Assembly: GCA_025738555.1 (NCBI GenBank)
Contig: JAOVFP010000018.1
Coordinates: 806,001-870,000 of the forward strand
Reading direction: 5' to 3'
DNA: 64,000 bases
Source: Cyathus striatus
Lineage: Eukaryota; Basidiomycota; Agaricomycetes; Agaricales; Nidulariaceae
Below the pieces are notes generated by a model. It saw only the letters and a program-made list of their open reading frames with translations. It was not told where the DNA came from and ran no database searches. Shown piece by piece: positions 11,601-22,900 of the stretch (positions are counted from its first letter, which is position 1; the number at the start of each line of letters is the position of its first letter). Made by a program: the position numbers and the translations under genes.

Positions 11601-12136
11601 CACGCCCAAGTACTCATCATGGTCATCGCCAAGGTCATAGGGGAAAGAGGGTAGAGGAAGGTGGAAAGTGGCCATCACTGGTGATACGGCGTAGTGGAGG
11701 AGGTAGACACCAGGAGGAAGCGAGGTTGAGCGATGCCAGCGACATAGCAGCATCGACTCCATGCGTTATTCAACGTGTTGATGCCACATCATCGCCAATG
11801 TCTCCATGCCTCACCACCACCACCACCCTTCCTTTCTCCCCTTCTCCCTGTCGTCATAGCACAACGGCGCCGCCACCTTACCTTCTCCTCTATCTCTCGC
11901 CAACCACCATGCCATTATTACCATATAGGTATTTTAAATGTATTAACTTATTAGTGTTATTAGTATAGTAGATTGATGTACTGCTATAGTTAAATTGTAT
12001 ATTAATAGTATAATAATAAATATATTTGTTTTTAAGTGCATTTTGTGGGATTATGAGACTGTAGCTAGTATCAAGTCTAAGAGGTGTCCAAAGATGTGGT
12101 ACTTTGAAAGTGGTGCATATCAAAAGAGAGGCGTAG
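11601..12136. other. Intergenic, partly AT-rich
   Basis: Contains an AT-rich patch at 11930-12040. No supported gene. Confidence 0.35.
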
Positions 12137-12215
12137 ACGGCAAGAATCAAACCCAGCTAATGAATGACTTCGTTAGAAACCCTCAGGCAACCATTATGCC
12201 AACATGGCTTTCTAA
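12137..12215 (-). repeat. tRNA-derived SINE-like unit, second family, copy 1
   Basis: Minus strand: A-box-like TGGCATAATGG (12201-12191) and B-box-like GGGTTTGATTC (12154-12144). The stretch between shares ACCCAGCTAA(T/C)GAA(T/C)GACTTC with 24441-24465, showing a dispersed family. Confidence 0.5.
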
Positions 12216-12269
12216 ATTAAGATGCACATATCTATATCATTGTGGAGCGCAGATAAGTTAAACGATCTG

Positions 12270-12450
12270 GTCATGAGCGTTGTTTCCTCGCCGGAAACGA
12301 TGCTCGTGACTTACATGTCTGCCAACAGCTTCATGTTCAAACATTGACAACGATCTTGACAAATTTCAACTCCAGACGCGAAACGCTCAGCGATCAACCA
12401 AGCGTGTGCCTTTCCTCACTGTCGTTAGGGTATTCCCAACTTCAGTTGCC
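12270..12450. repeat. Family B repeat with 41-nt hairpin
   Basis: Hairpin at 12270-12310: GTCATGAGCGTTGTTTCC, loop TCGCC, GGAAACGATGCTCGTGAC. Then come CTTCATGTTCAAA and GCGAAACGCTCAGC, and the terminal TTAGGGTATTCCCAACTTCA at about 12424-12443. This is the reverse complement of the unit at 30510-30700. Confidence 0.65.
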
Positions 12451-12559
12451 CCTCTTTCGCCAGTTTGCCCCGTATGTCGCTCTTAGTGTTGGAAACTAGA
12501 CCGGTCCAACCCATGTGTTTTGTCACTAACGAACACTGATTCAACCTCTTCGACTCTCA

Positions 12560-12745
12560 TGATCTTCATCTGGAAAAATAGGTACTTCAAACATTTAGCA
12601 GTTATCTCTGACGAAATATGATACATAGAACAATGCTTCATTTCCTTCAGCCAGTTCCCAGTCTATCCTACCATACAATCCAATGCTATAAAGGCAAGTT
12701 GTACTTGCTTCATGGTTACTCTCCACTTTTACTACAACTTTGTCT
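12560..12745 (-). pseudogene. Duplicated 3' end of the SUN-domain gene
   Basis: The reverse strand encodes KVVVKVESNHEASTTCLYSI and GLYG, matching the closing motif of the SUN protein at 3968-4822. Downstream non-coding sequence matches too (CAATCCAATGCTATAAAGGC and the CATCTGG...TAGGTACTTCAAACA block). Only about the last 35 codons are present and the catch-all open frame around them is not SUN-like. This is a truncated copy, carried or flanked by the family B/GGGTATTCCCA repeat. Confidence 0.75.
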
Positions 12746-12778
12746 GCCAAGTAAATCTGCTCGTGTATAGCACAGGGT

Positions 12779-13982
12779 CTATATATTGCTATTGGCGTAT
12801 TTGGTATATGTCTTTGGCTTGATCCATCTTGGTTCCCCCGCCTTAGATAACTTGAGAATATAGTTGTCGGCGGCAATGGTATGTTCAAATCCAGGGAATA
12901 TTCGATCCCATTTAAGTGCCGATTCATGTCCACTTTCATCTTTCACCCTCCACCAAGTTTGATATTGATCGGTATTCTTGATGTGGTGGACATAGAAAAT
13001 TCCTTCTTCCAGAATAGTGCCCAAAGGATGTGGTGGAGGCAGGTCGAGTTGTTCAGGTCCTTCTGACCTATAATGCACTAGCCAGTGATTGGTGCTGTAG
13101 GTCTTATTTCTGAACCTTTGATTCATGTCATATAAATCAATTTCGGTCTCCTCGCTGAGGTGAGTAAAAGCTAGATTATAGGCGTTGAGCCTCTCACTTG
13201 CACATTTTGTAGCTCATTCTTTTTATCCATAGTTGGTCTGCATAAGAGCATTATGAACTTTCATATGGTAATGTTCATTCATGTTACGGCCTACAATGTA
13301 TCCACGTGTTCATCATCTTCCAAGGCTTGCCCCCATGTTTTGTATCTGCGTCAGCATGATCTGTGTTGACCTTCTCAGCTTGTTTAGGTTTCCAAGATTA
13401 ATGCAACTCACACTGGTTTGAATTTTCCTTTCATATTTTGAAAAATAATGGTGTCTTTCGCAGGTTGAGTGTCCGGTAAGATTTTTACTTGTTTTTCCAC
13501 AGCTTCTGTTTCAATTGGGACTTGACTAATCAAACATATAAATTTCAAATTGATAAGCACCTTGAATGTGACATACAAAGCATCTGACGACACAGAAGAC
13601 GCAGCATCAGGGCCAACAAATTTGGTTTCAAATGTGCTACAAAATAAAGACTTGATTGTTTTTTGGTGAATAAAAGAATAAAGGTGACGTACTTGACTTC
13701 TGACTTTTCAAGAGATAACAAGCTATAAACATCTTCGTCACTGGGAATGAGTTCATCAGAACTTGAAGGACATCTGAGTGGTGTATTTATGACAGCCACT
13801 TCTTGGGCACATGAGAATGAGAAATCAGTAGTACCATGGTACTCAATGGAAAAAGGTTTGAACACCATACTATGTTTTGGAAGAACGATGATCAACTTAA
13901 TTGCAAGGTGATATATACTGAAGAATGACAAAGCCACCAAACGAAGACAAAGGGCAAAATTTATGACTAATATTGTAATCAA
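12779..13982 (-). CDS. Unknown multi-exon protein
   Basis: Five exons can be joined by eye on the minus strand. They are about 13982-13694 (ending LSLEKSEVK), 13636-13560 (TFETKFVGPDAASS...YVTFK), 13525-13430 (VPIETEAVEKQVKILPD), about 13370-13300 (HADADTKHGGKPWKMMNTW) and about 13190-12779 (NHWLVHYRSEGPEQLDLPPP...QTWWRVKDESGHESALKWDR, ending ...YANSNI). The first exon has a hydrophobic N-terminus if translation starts at 13982; an internal Met at about 13869 (MVFKPFSIEYHG) is an alternative start. The last exon has the look of a compact folded domain rich in Trp, His and Tyr. I do not recognise the family. It ends only about 30 nt from the duplicated SUN tail and starts about 15 nt from the coiled-coil gene, so it could even be a continuation of that gene. 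Confidence 0.5.
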
Positions 13983-13996
13983 TAATGTCTGACCAA

Positions 13997-15334
13997 TTAA
14001 TTATTTTCTAATCCCAAGGCCTGCCGGGGCCACTGCTTCCCGATTGGTACCACCACTTCCGTATGTCCCGGAGAATGTCCAGTCGCCAGCAGCTCGTTGA
14101 TTATGCAGACTATAGCTAGCACTGTGACAGTGATCATCAACATAGTTGAAAATTTCTGGTGATAAAGGGAGAGAATCTGGAATTGCAGCTGAAACATCAA
14201 GACGTTGAATAAATGGACTAAATGCTTTGACCATATTTGTACGATATATATGGCAGAATACTTGACCTTGATCATTAAAATGCATGTTTTTCGCCCAATA
14301 TTACAAGAATACTCTTGAAGCACTATGATCTTGAGCAAATGTTTGGTGGTACACAACCCTACTACCCGCAGTCGTGTTTCCAAAGTTATAATCTGGCTTT
14401 CTAGGTTCTGTGCAGCTCTCTTCAACAACGATCCCAGTTTCTCTGGCAGGTATGAAATACTTTTTTTGTCAAAACCTTTCAGTGTTTCATCAATAGCTTC
14501 TCTGAAGCCTTCATTGACCCTCTTATTGCCTTCCGTCGCGAGTAGATCTACCAGAAGTTGCCCATGGGAAGATTTGACTTTGAATCTCTCTAGCCTTTGC
14601 ACAATTCTGTCCTCCAATGATTCCAGTTGTTCCCGAAGGCAGTGAGCACTTCTGCCTTCTAAATCGTTCAGTCTTTCATCAAGCATTTTTCTGAAACGTT
14701 CATCGGACATCTGATTGGCTTCTATAGTTAATAACCCTACCAGTGGTCGGTCTTCCAAAGATTTGACATGGCCCCCTAATCTCTGCGTGTTCCTGTTCTC
14801 CAACATTTCCGGTTGTTCCTTAAAGTATCGTTCTGCGAAATCCTTTAGCCTCCTGTCAAGAGCATCCAGGATGCTAGGTTCCAAGGTGTCTAGGAGGGAC
14901 CTAGGTAATGTTTCCAGGAGTTTTTTCTCGGCGCTTTTTATATTATCATGTATGTATCTTGACAACCTTTTCTCCGAAGTTTTCAAAAGGTTTTCAATCT
15001 CCTTTACTTGGTCATTCCAAGGTGGAAAATAATTCTTCTCCACGATATCCTCAGTCCGATATCTCCCATGTGCCTTTTCCCAGCATTTGTATTGCTCCAC
15101 CCAGAATCCCTCAAGTCGTTTCTCCATAGCCAGAAAGTGTTCAGTCAACTGTAGTGACAAATGTCCTTCGATATCGGTTATCGTCCGTTCTAAGCCTTCT
15201 AGAGCACCATGTCTTATGTCTGATGCAAGTTGGAACAGTGCATCTTCAGTTGAGTTACACTGATTTAGTCCAGTGAACTTGCCTTTGTTGCCTTGTGCAT
15301 TCAAATCACTCAAATGGTGATGAGGATCAAGCAA
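13997..15334 (-). CDS. Long coiled-coil protein
   Basis: The main exon gives about 330 residues of heptad-like, charged helix with repeated LEGR/LEDR blocks, such as MSDERFRKMLDERLNDLEGR, LRDLEDRIVQRLERFKV-like and REAIDETLKGFD. Repeats of about 60-70 residues suggest an internally duplicated coiled coil. The reading frame then changes; a second frame (14285-14001: AFSPFIQRLDVSAAIPDSLP...HCHSASYSLHNQRAAGD, ending GLGIRK) looks coding, so an intron near 14290-14330 is likely. The first in-frame codon at 15334 is not ATG, so a short 5' exon lies upstream. Function unknown. A structural or tethering role is inference from the coiled coil alone. Confidence 0.6.
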   Translation of the reverse strand: MLDPHHHLSDLNAQGNKGKFTGLNQCNSTEDALFQLASDIRHGALEGLERTITDIEGHLSLQLTEHFLAMEKRLEGFWVEQYKCWEKAHGRYRTEDIVEKNYFPPWNDQVKEIENLLKTSEKRLSRYIHDNIKSAEKKLLETLPRSLLDTLEPSILDALDRRLKDFAERYFKEQPEMLENRNTQRLGGHVKSLEDRPLVGLLTIEANQMSDERFRKMLDERLNDLEGRSAHCLREQLESLEDRIVQRLERFKVKSSHGQLLVDLLATEGNKRVNEGFREAIDETLKGFDKKSISYLPEKLGSLLKRAAQNLESQIITLETRLRVVGLCTTKHLLKIIVLQEYSCNIGRKTCILMIKVKYSAIYIVQIWSKHLVHLFNVLMFQLQFQILSLYHQKFSTMLMITVTVLAIVCIINELLATGHSPGHTEVVVPIGKQWPRQALGLENN

Positions 15335-15670
15335 TGGATGATGGGTTCTTTGTCATAAGATTCTAACATCTGATTCTCATGATTGTCTGCATTTCCCGGG
15401 TAAGCGGTAATCCTTTGATCTTAACCTTCCATGGATAAGAAAGCCACCTTTTCCACCTATTTCCTTTAACGATGAATTTGACTTTTAGGTAAACCGAATT
15501 GAAAGGCCAGTTCCATTGTCTGTTTGATTCATTACATGTATGATCGGCGATTGTTAAGAATCCATCTTCGACGTCAGAACTAGAAAGGAATTACTCTTCC
15601 TTTGTAAGAATACTGAAATATAAGTACTTTGGTATATTATGCGTTTTTGTTTCTTGCATAGAAAGCGGTT

Positions 15671-16095
15671 ATGGACATAAAGATCGAATTTCTTGAAGAT
15701 CCAGAACACCAATGCATACTTGTGGAAGTCGCAGATGAAGCTTCAACTTCAAATTCAGCAGTAAGAACATATATTAATGCCATATCTTATTGTTACTAAG
15801 TTTTATTCGAACAGCTGGCAGAAGGTCGAAGAAAACACAAAACCTCTCTTACCAATGCCCAGTATCTTGACAAGAATGAGGGCTTAATTTCATTAGCTAT
15901 GTACAAAATAAATAAATTACAAGACAAGCTTGATCATAAAAATGAAGTAGGTATATCTTTGAATGTTATACGTTTTAACAACTAATGCATGTAAACCTAC
16001 AGGAAAATCGTACTCTCAAGCGGCAAGTTCAAATTCTTGAGGAGAATATACTCGAGTTACTACAAGCTCTAGAATCTTGGCACCACCAGCAATGA
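15671..16095 (+). CDS. Small three-exon coiled-coil protein (about 104 aa)
   Basis: Exons 15671-15760, 15815-15946 and 16003-16095 are separated by canonical GTAAG...CAG and GTAGG...CAG introns. Each exon is a whole number of codons (30, 44 and 31 including the stop). The protein starts MDIKIEFLEDPEHQC. It has a central helix YKINKLQDKLDHKNE and a C-terminal heptad helix LKRQVQILEENILELLQALE, ending HHQQ. Clean splicing and phase make it a real gene, though short. A partial copy of exon 2, its intron and the start of exon 3 lies at 42375-42500. It may be divergently expressed with the coiled-coil gene at 13997-15334, since the two 5' ends face each other over about 340 bp. Confidence 0.65.
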
Positions 16096-16208
16096 CATGA
16101 TGTGACTTAATCATAGTTGGTGAAGTATATAGTGTTATGTACTTTACAGTGTGTATGATATATTGGCCTCGACTCATGACAATGGAAGACTAGTCCAGTA
16201 AATAATAC

Positions 16209-16245
16209 CCAGAGCCGGCTGTCGCCGGCAAGGCCCACTAATTAA
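16209..16245 (+). repeat. Helitron-like 3' terminus candidate, copy 1
   Basis: GCCGGCTGTCGCCGGC forms a short GC hairpin. It is followed 12 nt later by CTAA and then T (AAGGCCCACTAA|T), matching the Helitron 3' pattern of hairpin plus CTRR inserted before T. A second copy is at 44612-44641. No Rep/helicase gene is visible here. Confidence 0.35.
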
Positions 16246-17541
16246 TTGTGCAAAACATTTAATGGAAATTGAATGCTGAAATTATGTTATGTATAGGTAT
16301 TAGGAATACTGTTGAAGAAATGTAAACAGGAAGGCGAAGGAGGCGAAGCCAATTGATGGAAAAAAGTGGGAAATATTCTCAATACCATCGTGAACAGTAG
16401 GATTACTGAGTTTGTTCTAAGTTAGATATAATGCAAGAACAGCAGCAATTAGCAGAGAGATAAAACGACCAAATAACTGATCATTGAATACAGGTAGAAG
16501 CTACTACAGAGAAAGAAAAGGGGAGGGAAGAACTGAAGGTTGGGTTTGAGCGCTTGAGCCCCAGTCAAAAGTCGCACAGGTCTGGTCCAGCCAGATCTGG
16601 CATTTCCGGGGAGGTCCGAGCAGGGCTGGAAACAACTGCTTTTACACACTCAATCTTATCTGGTTGCGACTTCTTTATCATGTTCACACCAAGTTCATAC
16701 CATAGACTTGCGTGCATGACTTATCCTACCCAATCTTATGCATTATGTCCTCATCTCCACAGTCTACTTCATCAACTGTGTCGCTCCTACCCGATTGGCA
16801 CGATGTCGCGACTATATTTGTCCAGACAAAACAACACGACTACTGTAAGTGTGACACTAGGGGAATTCAAAGTTGGCTGTTTTGTCGCGTTGTGACCGGT
16901 TGCTACGGACAAATTGCTACAGTCTTGCCGAAAACCGTGATCGGAAATTTAAACGGAGAATTTCGCTAAACATATTCACTATATTTTATTCTTTCCCACC
17001 TCTATATCTCGTTAAAAATTTGGAGGTTGTATAGATATTATTATGTATAGACAATATATCTAGTAAAATGTATATTTTCGTAAGGTGAAAGGATGTGGTC
17101 CCTGTCAGCACCATCTCAATGTTATAAACTCCGAACTGATCGCTGATTGTTCTCCTTATAAGGCAACGATACAGAAATCACTGTATGTAGTGTATCATGT
17201 TATGCCAACTTTGAATTCCCCTACTGACACTACCTCTCTTGCTTCTGTACCACCACCATCCCCACTCCTCCCTTGTGGTGTACTTGTGCAGTGCGAAACA
17301 ATGTCCGGCCTTTCTTGCTTCGGTACCACCACCTTCCCCCCACTTCCCCACTCCCCCGCTCTGATCTTCTCCCCCTCTCTCCCCCTCCCTCTCCTCTCTC
17401 CACCCCTCTTTCTCCTTCCTCTCACTCTTCTCCCTTTCTGCCTAGCTTGTTATTCCTTCCTCTCTGCACCTGTTATTTTTCTCTCTGCACCCTGTTCTCT
17501 CCTGGTCCCTTCCCAGTTATAACAATGCTAACGCAACACAG
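16246..17541. other. Intergenic, with a pyrimidine-rich stretch
   Basis: No gene supported. 16530-16640 has weak resemblance to the GGTTGGGTTTGAGC portion of repeat family A. 17220-17520 is very C/T-rich and ends in a CAG acceptor used by the metalloprotease fragment at 17542, so part of it is probably its upstream intron. Confidence 0.4.
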
Positions 17542-18168
17542 ACGATAACACATGAAGTAGGCCACTGGCTAGGCCTATACCATCCCTTCGAAGGCATGTT
17601 GTGTGAAGGCCAGGGCAATTAAGTTGAGGATACACCCCCACAGAGTACACCTACGAATGGATGTCCTAAGACTAAGGATTTGTGTAAGGGTGGAGGAGTT
17701 GATTCTATTTGTGAGTTTCGCTTTCTTTCTTTCTGTCTAAAGTGAGGGAGGGGATGATGGTTGTGTTCTTTCGTTCTTTCGGGATGATGTGGCCGCTCGT
17801 TGTGTTTGTGAATGAGGAAGGGAGTGTTAATGCACGCTCGGAGAGAAGGACATGTATCATTGATTCCCCTTCAACTTGTTTTTGCAAATTGTTGATTTCG
17901 GAATTACATCCGGAGTGACGCCCAAGTGGGCTCTTCATTCATCACCCCCTCAATTCCCTTTCCCCATTTCTATCTTCATTTTCTGTCTCACGTGGTGATC
18001 AACACTGATGCGGATGCTCAAGCAGATAACTTCATGGACTACCCATACGACAGCTGCATGAACAATTTCACCCTTGGTCAAGTTGTCAGAATGGAGGATC
18101 AGCTGGCTACATATCGGCCAGTCTGGGTTTCACATTCGACTCTTCCCCTTCCCTTACTTTCCTGTTAA
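17542..18168 (+). pseudogene. C-terminal half of an M43 (pappalysin-like) metalloprotease, inactivated
   Basis: The exon at 17542-17710 begins THITHEV-type sequence (TITHEVGHWLGLYH), the HExxHxxGxxH zinc site of MEROPS M43/metzincins. It continues EDTPPQSTPTNGCP, CKGGGVDSI. After an intron (17711-18025) comes NFMDYPYDSCMNNFTLGQVV, the Met-turn region, ending at 18168. An in-frame TAA at 17620-17622 breaks the frame between GQGN and VEDTPP. The N-terminal half is absent upstream and lies downstream instead (18315-19039). The zinc site is intact but the fragment cannot make a complete enzyme. Confidence 0.8.
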
Positions 18169-18314
18169 GGCTTGTGTTTTACGACAAATTCCGCTCGTTC
18201 TTTTAACATTTCACTCGCTACCATGCAGTTCCTACTTGGAACTTCTCTTTCTCCTCTCTCCTGTCGTTTGTATCCACCTCCCCTCTCTCCACTCCCTTGT
18301 TCTTGAACATAACG

Positions 18315-19039
18315 ATCTTGAATGAAGCAACCGCAATGTGCATCTGTGGTTCAATGCCCTCCCTCGAGAAGATCCTCAAAGCCGAAGCTCATTTCGCCGG
18401 GAATCGCATTTTCACTTCTACCGACAAGGTATTAGGCGTAGTGAATGTACCAGCATATGGGCCACCTCAACCTGTCAGCATGCATTTCCACGTGTTAAGT
18501 GACAATGCCACTATGATGGGATATGTGAAGTGCGTTTTTCCTTTATGCTATGGAGGAGAAGAATGAAGCTGATGGGCCTGAGCAGTGATACGCAGATCAC
18601 AGAACAGCTAAAAGTCATAAATCAAGATTATAGCGCTACCGGGGTTGCGTTCAAGTTGGTAAATGTGACGAGGACAGTTAATGAAATGTGGTTTGATAGG
18701 GCTGGGCCTGGTGCTACGAGGTACGTCTGCTATTCCCCCCGTTTCTTCTTCCGATTCTAAGTTGCTGTTCGTGTAGGTCTATTCAAACTGCGATGAAAGC
18801 CAAACTATGCATTGGTGGAGTTAAAGATCTTATCACCTACATCGTCGGGTACGTCCTCTCCCATTTCCTCTTCAACTTACTCACTAACCTCATGAAGATT
18901 CAATGGAGATGACACGCAAGGCCTCCTAGGATACTCAACTTTCCCCGTAGACTACGAGGGAAACCCAATAGATGATGGTGTCGTCATATCGTACACTTCA
19001 CTTCCCGGTGGCAGTATGGAGTTTTTCAACTTAGGAAGG
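18315..19039 (+). pseudogene. N-terminal half of an M43 metalloprotease, lacking the catalytic part
   Basis: Exons about 18315-18529, 18569-18720, 18777-18848 and 18898-19039 join in frame. They read CICGSMPSLEKILKAEAHFA, then VSMHFHVLSDN, QITEQLKVINQDYSATGVAF, SIQTAMKAKLCIGGVKDLIT, and GLLGYSTFPVDYEGNPIDDG to GGSMEFFNLGR. These match the M43 N-terminal region up to the exon boundary just before HEVGHW. The next exon, which should carry the zinc site, is missing: 19040-19300 is pyrimidine-rich intron-like sequence with no HExxH. The exact order C-half then N-half indicates rearrangement. Confidence 0.8.
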
Positions 19040-19705
19040 GTGAGTTCTTTTCATTCATCTCATTTCATATCGCCACTTCCTTTCTAAATTCTCCCCTTTA
19101 TCTCCTACCTCCTCCCTATTCCATCGTTTCTCGTTCCTTTCTACTTTCTACGTCTCATGCCATTCCATCCCTCTCGCTATCTTGTTATTTAGCTCTCTCT
19201 CACTATCTTTCTCTCTTGTTTCATTTGCTAATCTCGGTTATCAGGTCATACAATTCAAGTGGACACTATGACCTGACACATTCCATAGTTTAGGCATCGG
19301 GTCAGTTAACAGCACGCCGCTCTGATACCATTTCACACTAATTTATTGGCCCTTCAAGTTTATGCAGGCGTCAAATATGGTGGATTACATGGATTAGAAG
19401 GATTTGAGAGATGGAGGGAGTGAGGGAGATGAATGGGGATGGGGATTAGGAGTGGCGGAGTTGGAGGGAGCGGGTGGGGGAAAGGAGCAGAGGGAGGGGA
19501 GGGAATACATTAATTACAGCATATATCTGTACATTCCTGTAATTGTCGGATTAGTGCTGAATATATTTACTTCATTTTGTGTCTCAGCAAAGTCCCCTAG
19601 ATGTCCCTTGATAAAAACCTGGAAACTATATCTCGCATGATACAGCCTGATATCCCTAGGCCGATTTTTCACTGGGGCTGAATACCGGAGAATCCGACTA
19701 TTAGT
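19040..19705. other. Intron-like pyrimidine tract, then a purine-rich tract
   Basis: 19040-19250 resembles the C/T-rich intron before the catalytic exon. 19400-19500 is G/A-rich (GGAGGGAGTGAGGGAGATG). No gene. Confidence 0.4.
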
Positions 19706-19880
19706 TGAGTCACGAGCGTCGTTTCCGTTGAGGAAACGACACTCGTGACTCACATTGGTGACAATATAACCAAATATATGCAAATAGTCCATATCAAATC
19801 TGTTGGCCATCGTGTTATGTCTCACTCTAGTAGCTTGAATAGATCTTTGATCAGCTGTTGTTTGGGTATTCCCATCTTCA
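19706..19880. repeat. Family B repeat with 41-nt hairpin
   Basis: Arms TGAGTCACGAGCGTCGTTT and its near-perfect complement (one mismatch over 21 bp), loop GTTGA, at 19706-19752. GTTTGGGTATTCCCATCTTC follows at about 19857. It lies about 100 bp before the Tnp2 transposase start. Confidence 0.65.
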
Positions 19881-19981
19881 TCTTTCAGAGATTATATTCA
19901 GTTCGAACAAAGTGAAAGTCAGTTATCTAATTCATACTGATTGATCTATACTGATCTCACCTCTTAGAGTACCACGCACCT

Positions 19982-22900
19982 ATGGCACCATTACCTTGAA
20001 AGAGTGCATCAAGGTCTCAGAGGCCTAAGAAGTCATCTAGCAGGCACAATGAAGATATATTTTGTTCCTGTTCTCTTTGTAGGAGGAAAACATATTTACA
20101 TGGACCAACCGGAAAAGTTATTCCAGGTCAGAAGGTGGCTTTTAATACCTATAGATGTCATATGTTGAATGAAAAGGCCTCTGAGCGAGCAACCCTTCAT
20201 TATGAGCACATTTTAGATGAAGAGACAGCCCATGACTTTGTTCCTCCCAGCACAGATGATGCAAACTCTTCACCCCACATCCTGAGCCCCCCATCTCCAG
20301 TCCTTTCAAGATATCCATCATTGAGCACACTTCCCCGAAGTTTAGGTCGCAAGCCTCTTAAAAAAGACAATAAACGAAAAGCCCTATATGATTCAAGGGT
20401 TAAAGATATTGAAACTCAAAGTCAGTTCATATCGACAGAAAAGATATCAAATGCAGTGGAGGAGAGCTCCCTCATTTTTATAACACCTCCTACAAAGGAC
20501 AGCACGCCCATCTCCAACATAGGCAACTCTTCATCCTTCGATCTTAATCCAAAATCACAGTGCAACTTGGTTGTATCTCAATATCAAAACTTTATCTCCA
20601 GAGCGATTCTTGAAATAAATGATATACTATTGAATGCTCTGCAAGATGTTTCTTTGACTGCAAGGCAAACTTCAAGAAGGCTACTTGCTTATTTTCAGCG
20701 AGAGAATCAGGCTATTTTACAGATAAAGAAGGATGAATGGGAACGACAAAGGATAAGGATAGTAATTTCTGGCAAAGTGGGGCATATTGTTGATACCAGT
20801 ATGTTTACAATGATGTGTTCTACATTAACATTCAAGCTAATCTTTCTAAGGTAAATTTTTGTCATCTGCCTTGAAGTCGATGGAACCAATCATATATCTC
20901 TGCTACCTGTTAACTATGGCTTTATACCTTCTCTTACACATGTCTATGGATGATGCAGATTTCACCCTTGCACTTCTGAAGGCAATTGTATCTGCTGCCT
21001 TGGTTGATTCCACAAAGTTTGACAAAGCTGCCATCATATCTGGTATACCAGCTGATGTTCGAACAGTAGAAAAAGCTTTTGTTGTTGAACCTGTGACTTG
21101 AACATTTGTCTGCTGTCCTGTCTGTTTCTGCACTTACGGGCTGGAATCTGGATCAACTCCTTCCTATCCAGAAAAGTGCTCTTACCAGTCTACCCCAACC
21201 AGTAGTATATGTGGTGCTTCTTTACAATCTCACAGGGGACCAATCAGAGAGTTTGTTTACCAAGATTTTAAGGAATGGGTTGGAAGTCTTTATTCTAGGC
21301 CAGAGATAGAAAGTTATCTTGACCGGGATCCTTTTAGTGGCGATGATGACACACTACATGACATTTGGGATGGATCCGAGTTTAAAAAGTTCCGTGGGCC
21401 TGATGGGAAACTATTCATGGAGAAAGAAGAAAGCAGCCAAGGGCGATTACTATTTGGTCTCAATTGTGACGGTTTCAATCCTTGGGGTATGAAAGAGGGG
21501 AAGCAGAATGCTTCCATTACTGCATTATACATGGTCTGCTTTAATCTGCCTCCATCTATACGGTACAAACCAGAGAATATATATCTTGTTGGCATTATTC
21601 CCAGACCTCACAAGCCATCCACTCATGAAATCAATCATTTCCTGAACCTGCTAGTTGACGACCTTCTGGTATCGTGGCAACCAGGCATTTATCTTTCCAA
21701 AACATCCAAGTATCCATCTGGTCGATTAGTTCAGTGTGCATTAATACCTCTAATTTGTGATCTCCCAGCAGCAAGACAAGTTTCTGGATTTGGAGCTCAT
21801 TCTGCAGCTGAATTTTGTTCTGAATGTCATCCTCATCAACGATATCGACAATCTGGATCCTAGCACATGGAAATGCAGGTCTGAGGACCATCACAGAAAT
21901 GTTGCCAATATGTGGAATAATGCCCAATCTGAGAAAGAACATAACATTCTCTTTGATAAATATCATATTCGCTGGTCTGAGTTACTTCGTTTACCCTACT
22001 GGAACCCAACCCGGTTTGTGGTTTTTGACTCAATGCATGGGTTCTACCTAAGGTTATTTTCTCAGCATGTTCGAGAAATATGGGGGATGGATATTAAGTT
22101 TGAAGATGGGCCTGGTATCTCATTTGATCCTATTAAAGACCAGCCAGCTGAGGATGAAATGGTCTCAGCACATAAAGTTCTTCGGACAGGTACAGACACG
22201 AAGCTAAAAAGTCTTAAAGCCAATGTTTTACGACAACTATGTCATGACCTTCATCTACGGTGGGGGGTGAAGAAAAAGAATGGCTTGTATCAGCAACTTG
22301 TTAACTATGTAAGTGATGTATCAATGGAAATAGCTCAATGTTTATCTTTATTTCCTGCAGCGCATACAACATGGCTGGTTCAATACAGAAGGCTCCATGC
22401 TTCTTCATGAAGATAGTGACAAGAACCAAGAAGTGGAGTCTGAGAAGACATTTGGGCATTCAATGGATATACTTACAGTCCAGCAACAAGATAAAGCACA
22501 TCAATTATTTGAAACTGCTACTAAATCAGCTATAGACAAACTGAAGAAGGCAGCCCTAGTCACAATCTGTGCGATAAGGCTTTCCCACATTCCACGAGAA
22601 GGAAAAAATGTTTCTGAACTTCAAGTTAGCATACATGAAGCAGTAAGTGCTAAGTCTATCTAAATGCCGACTTCATAAAATGTACACCTTCTTAGAGAAG
22701 GAAGGAGGGCATTACAGATGAATTCCATAAAGTAATCCAGAAGAAAAGCCCTAAGTATACAAGGGTGTTGGGTAAGAATATGTTGAAAGAAATTCAAAAT
22801 GACATGGCAAAAACATGTTTGCCTGGTTGGTTTTCAAAAGGGCCAGCCCGACCTGGTGAAGCTTCCTCTGGTAAATTTTCTGCAGATCAATGGAGAGCAT

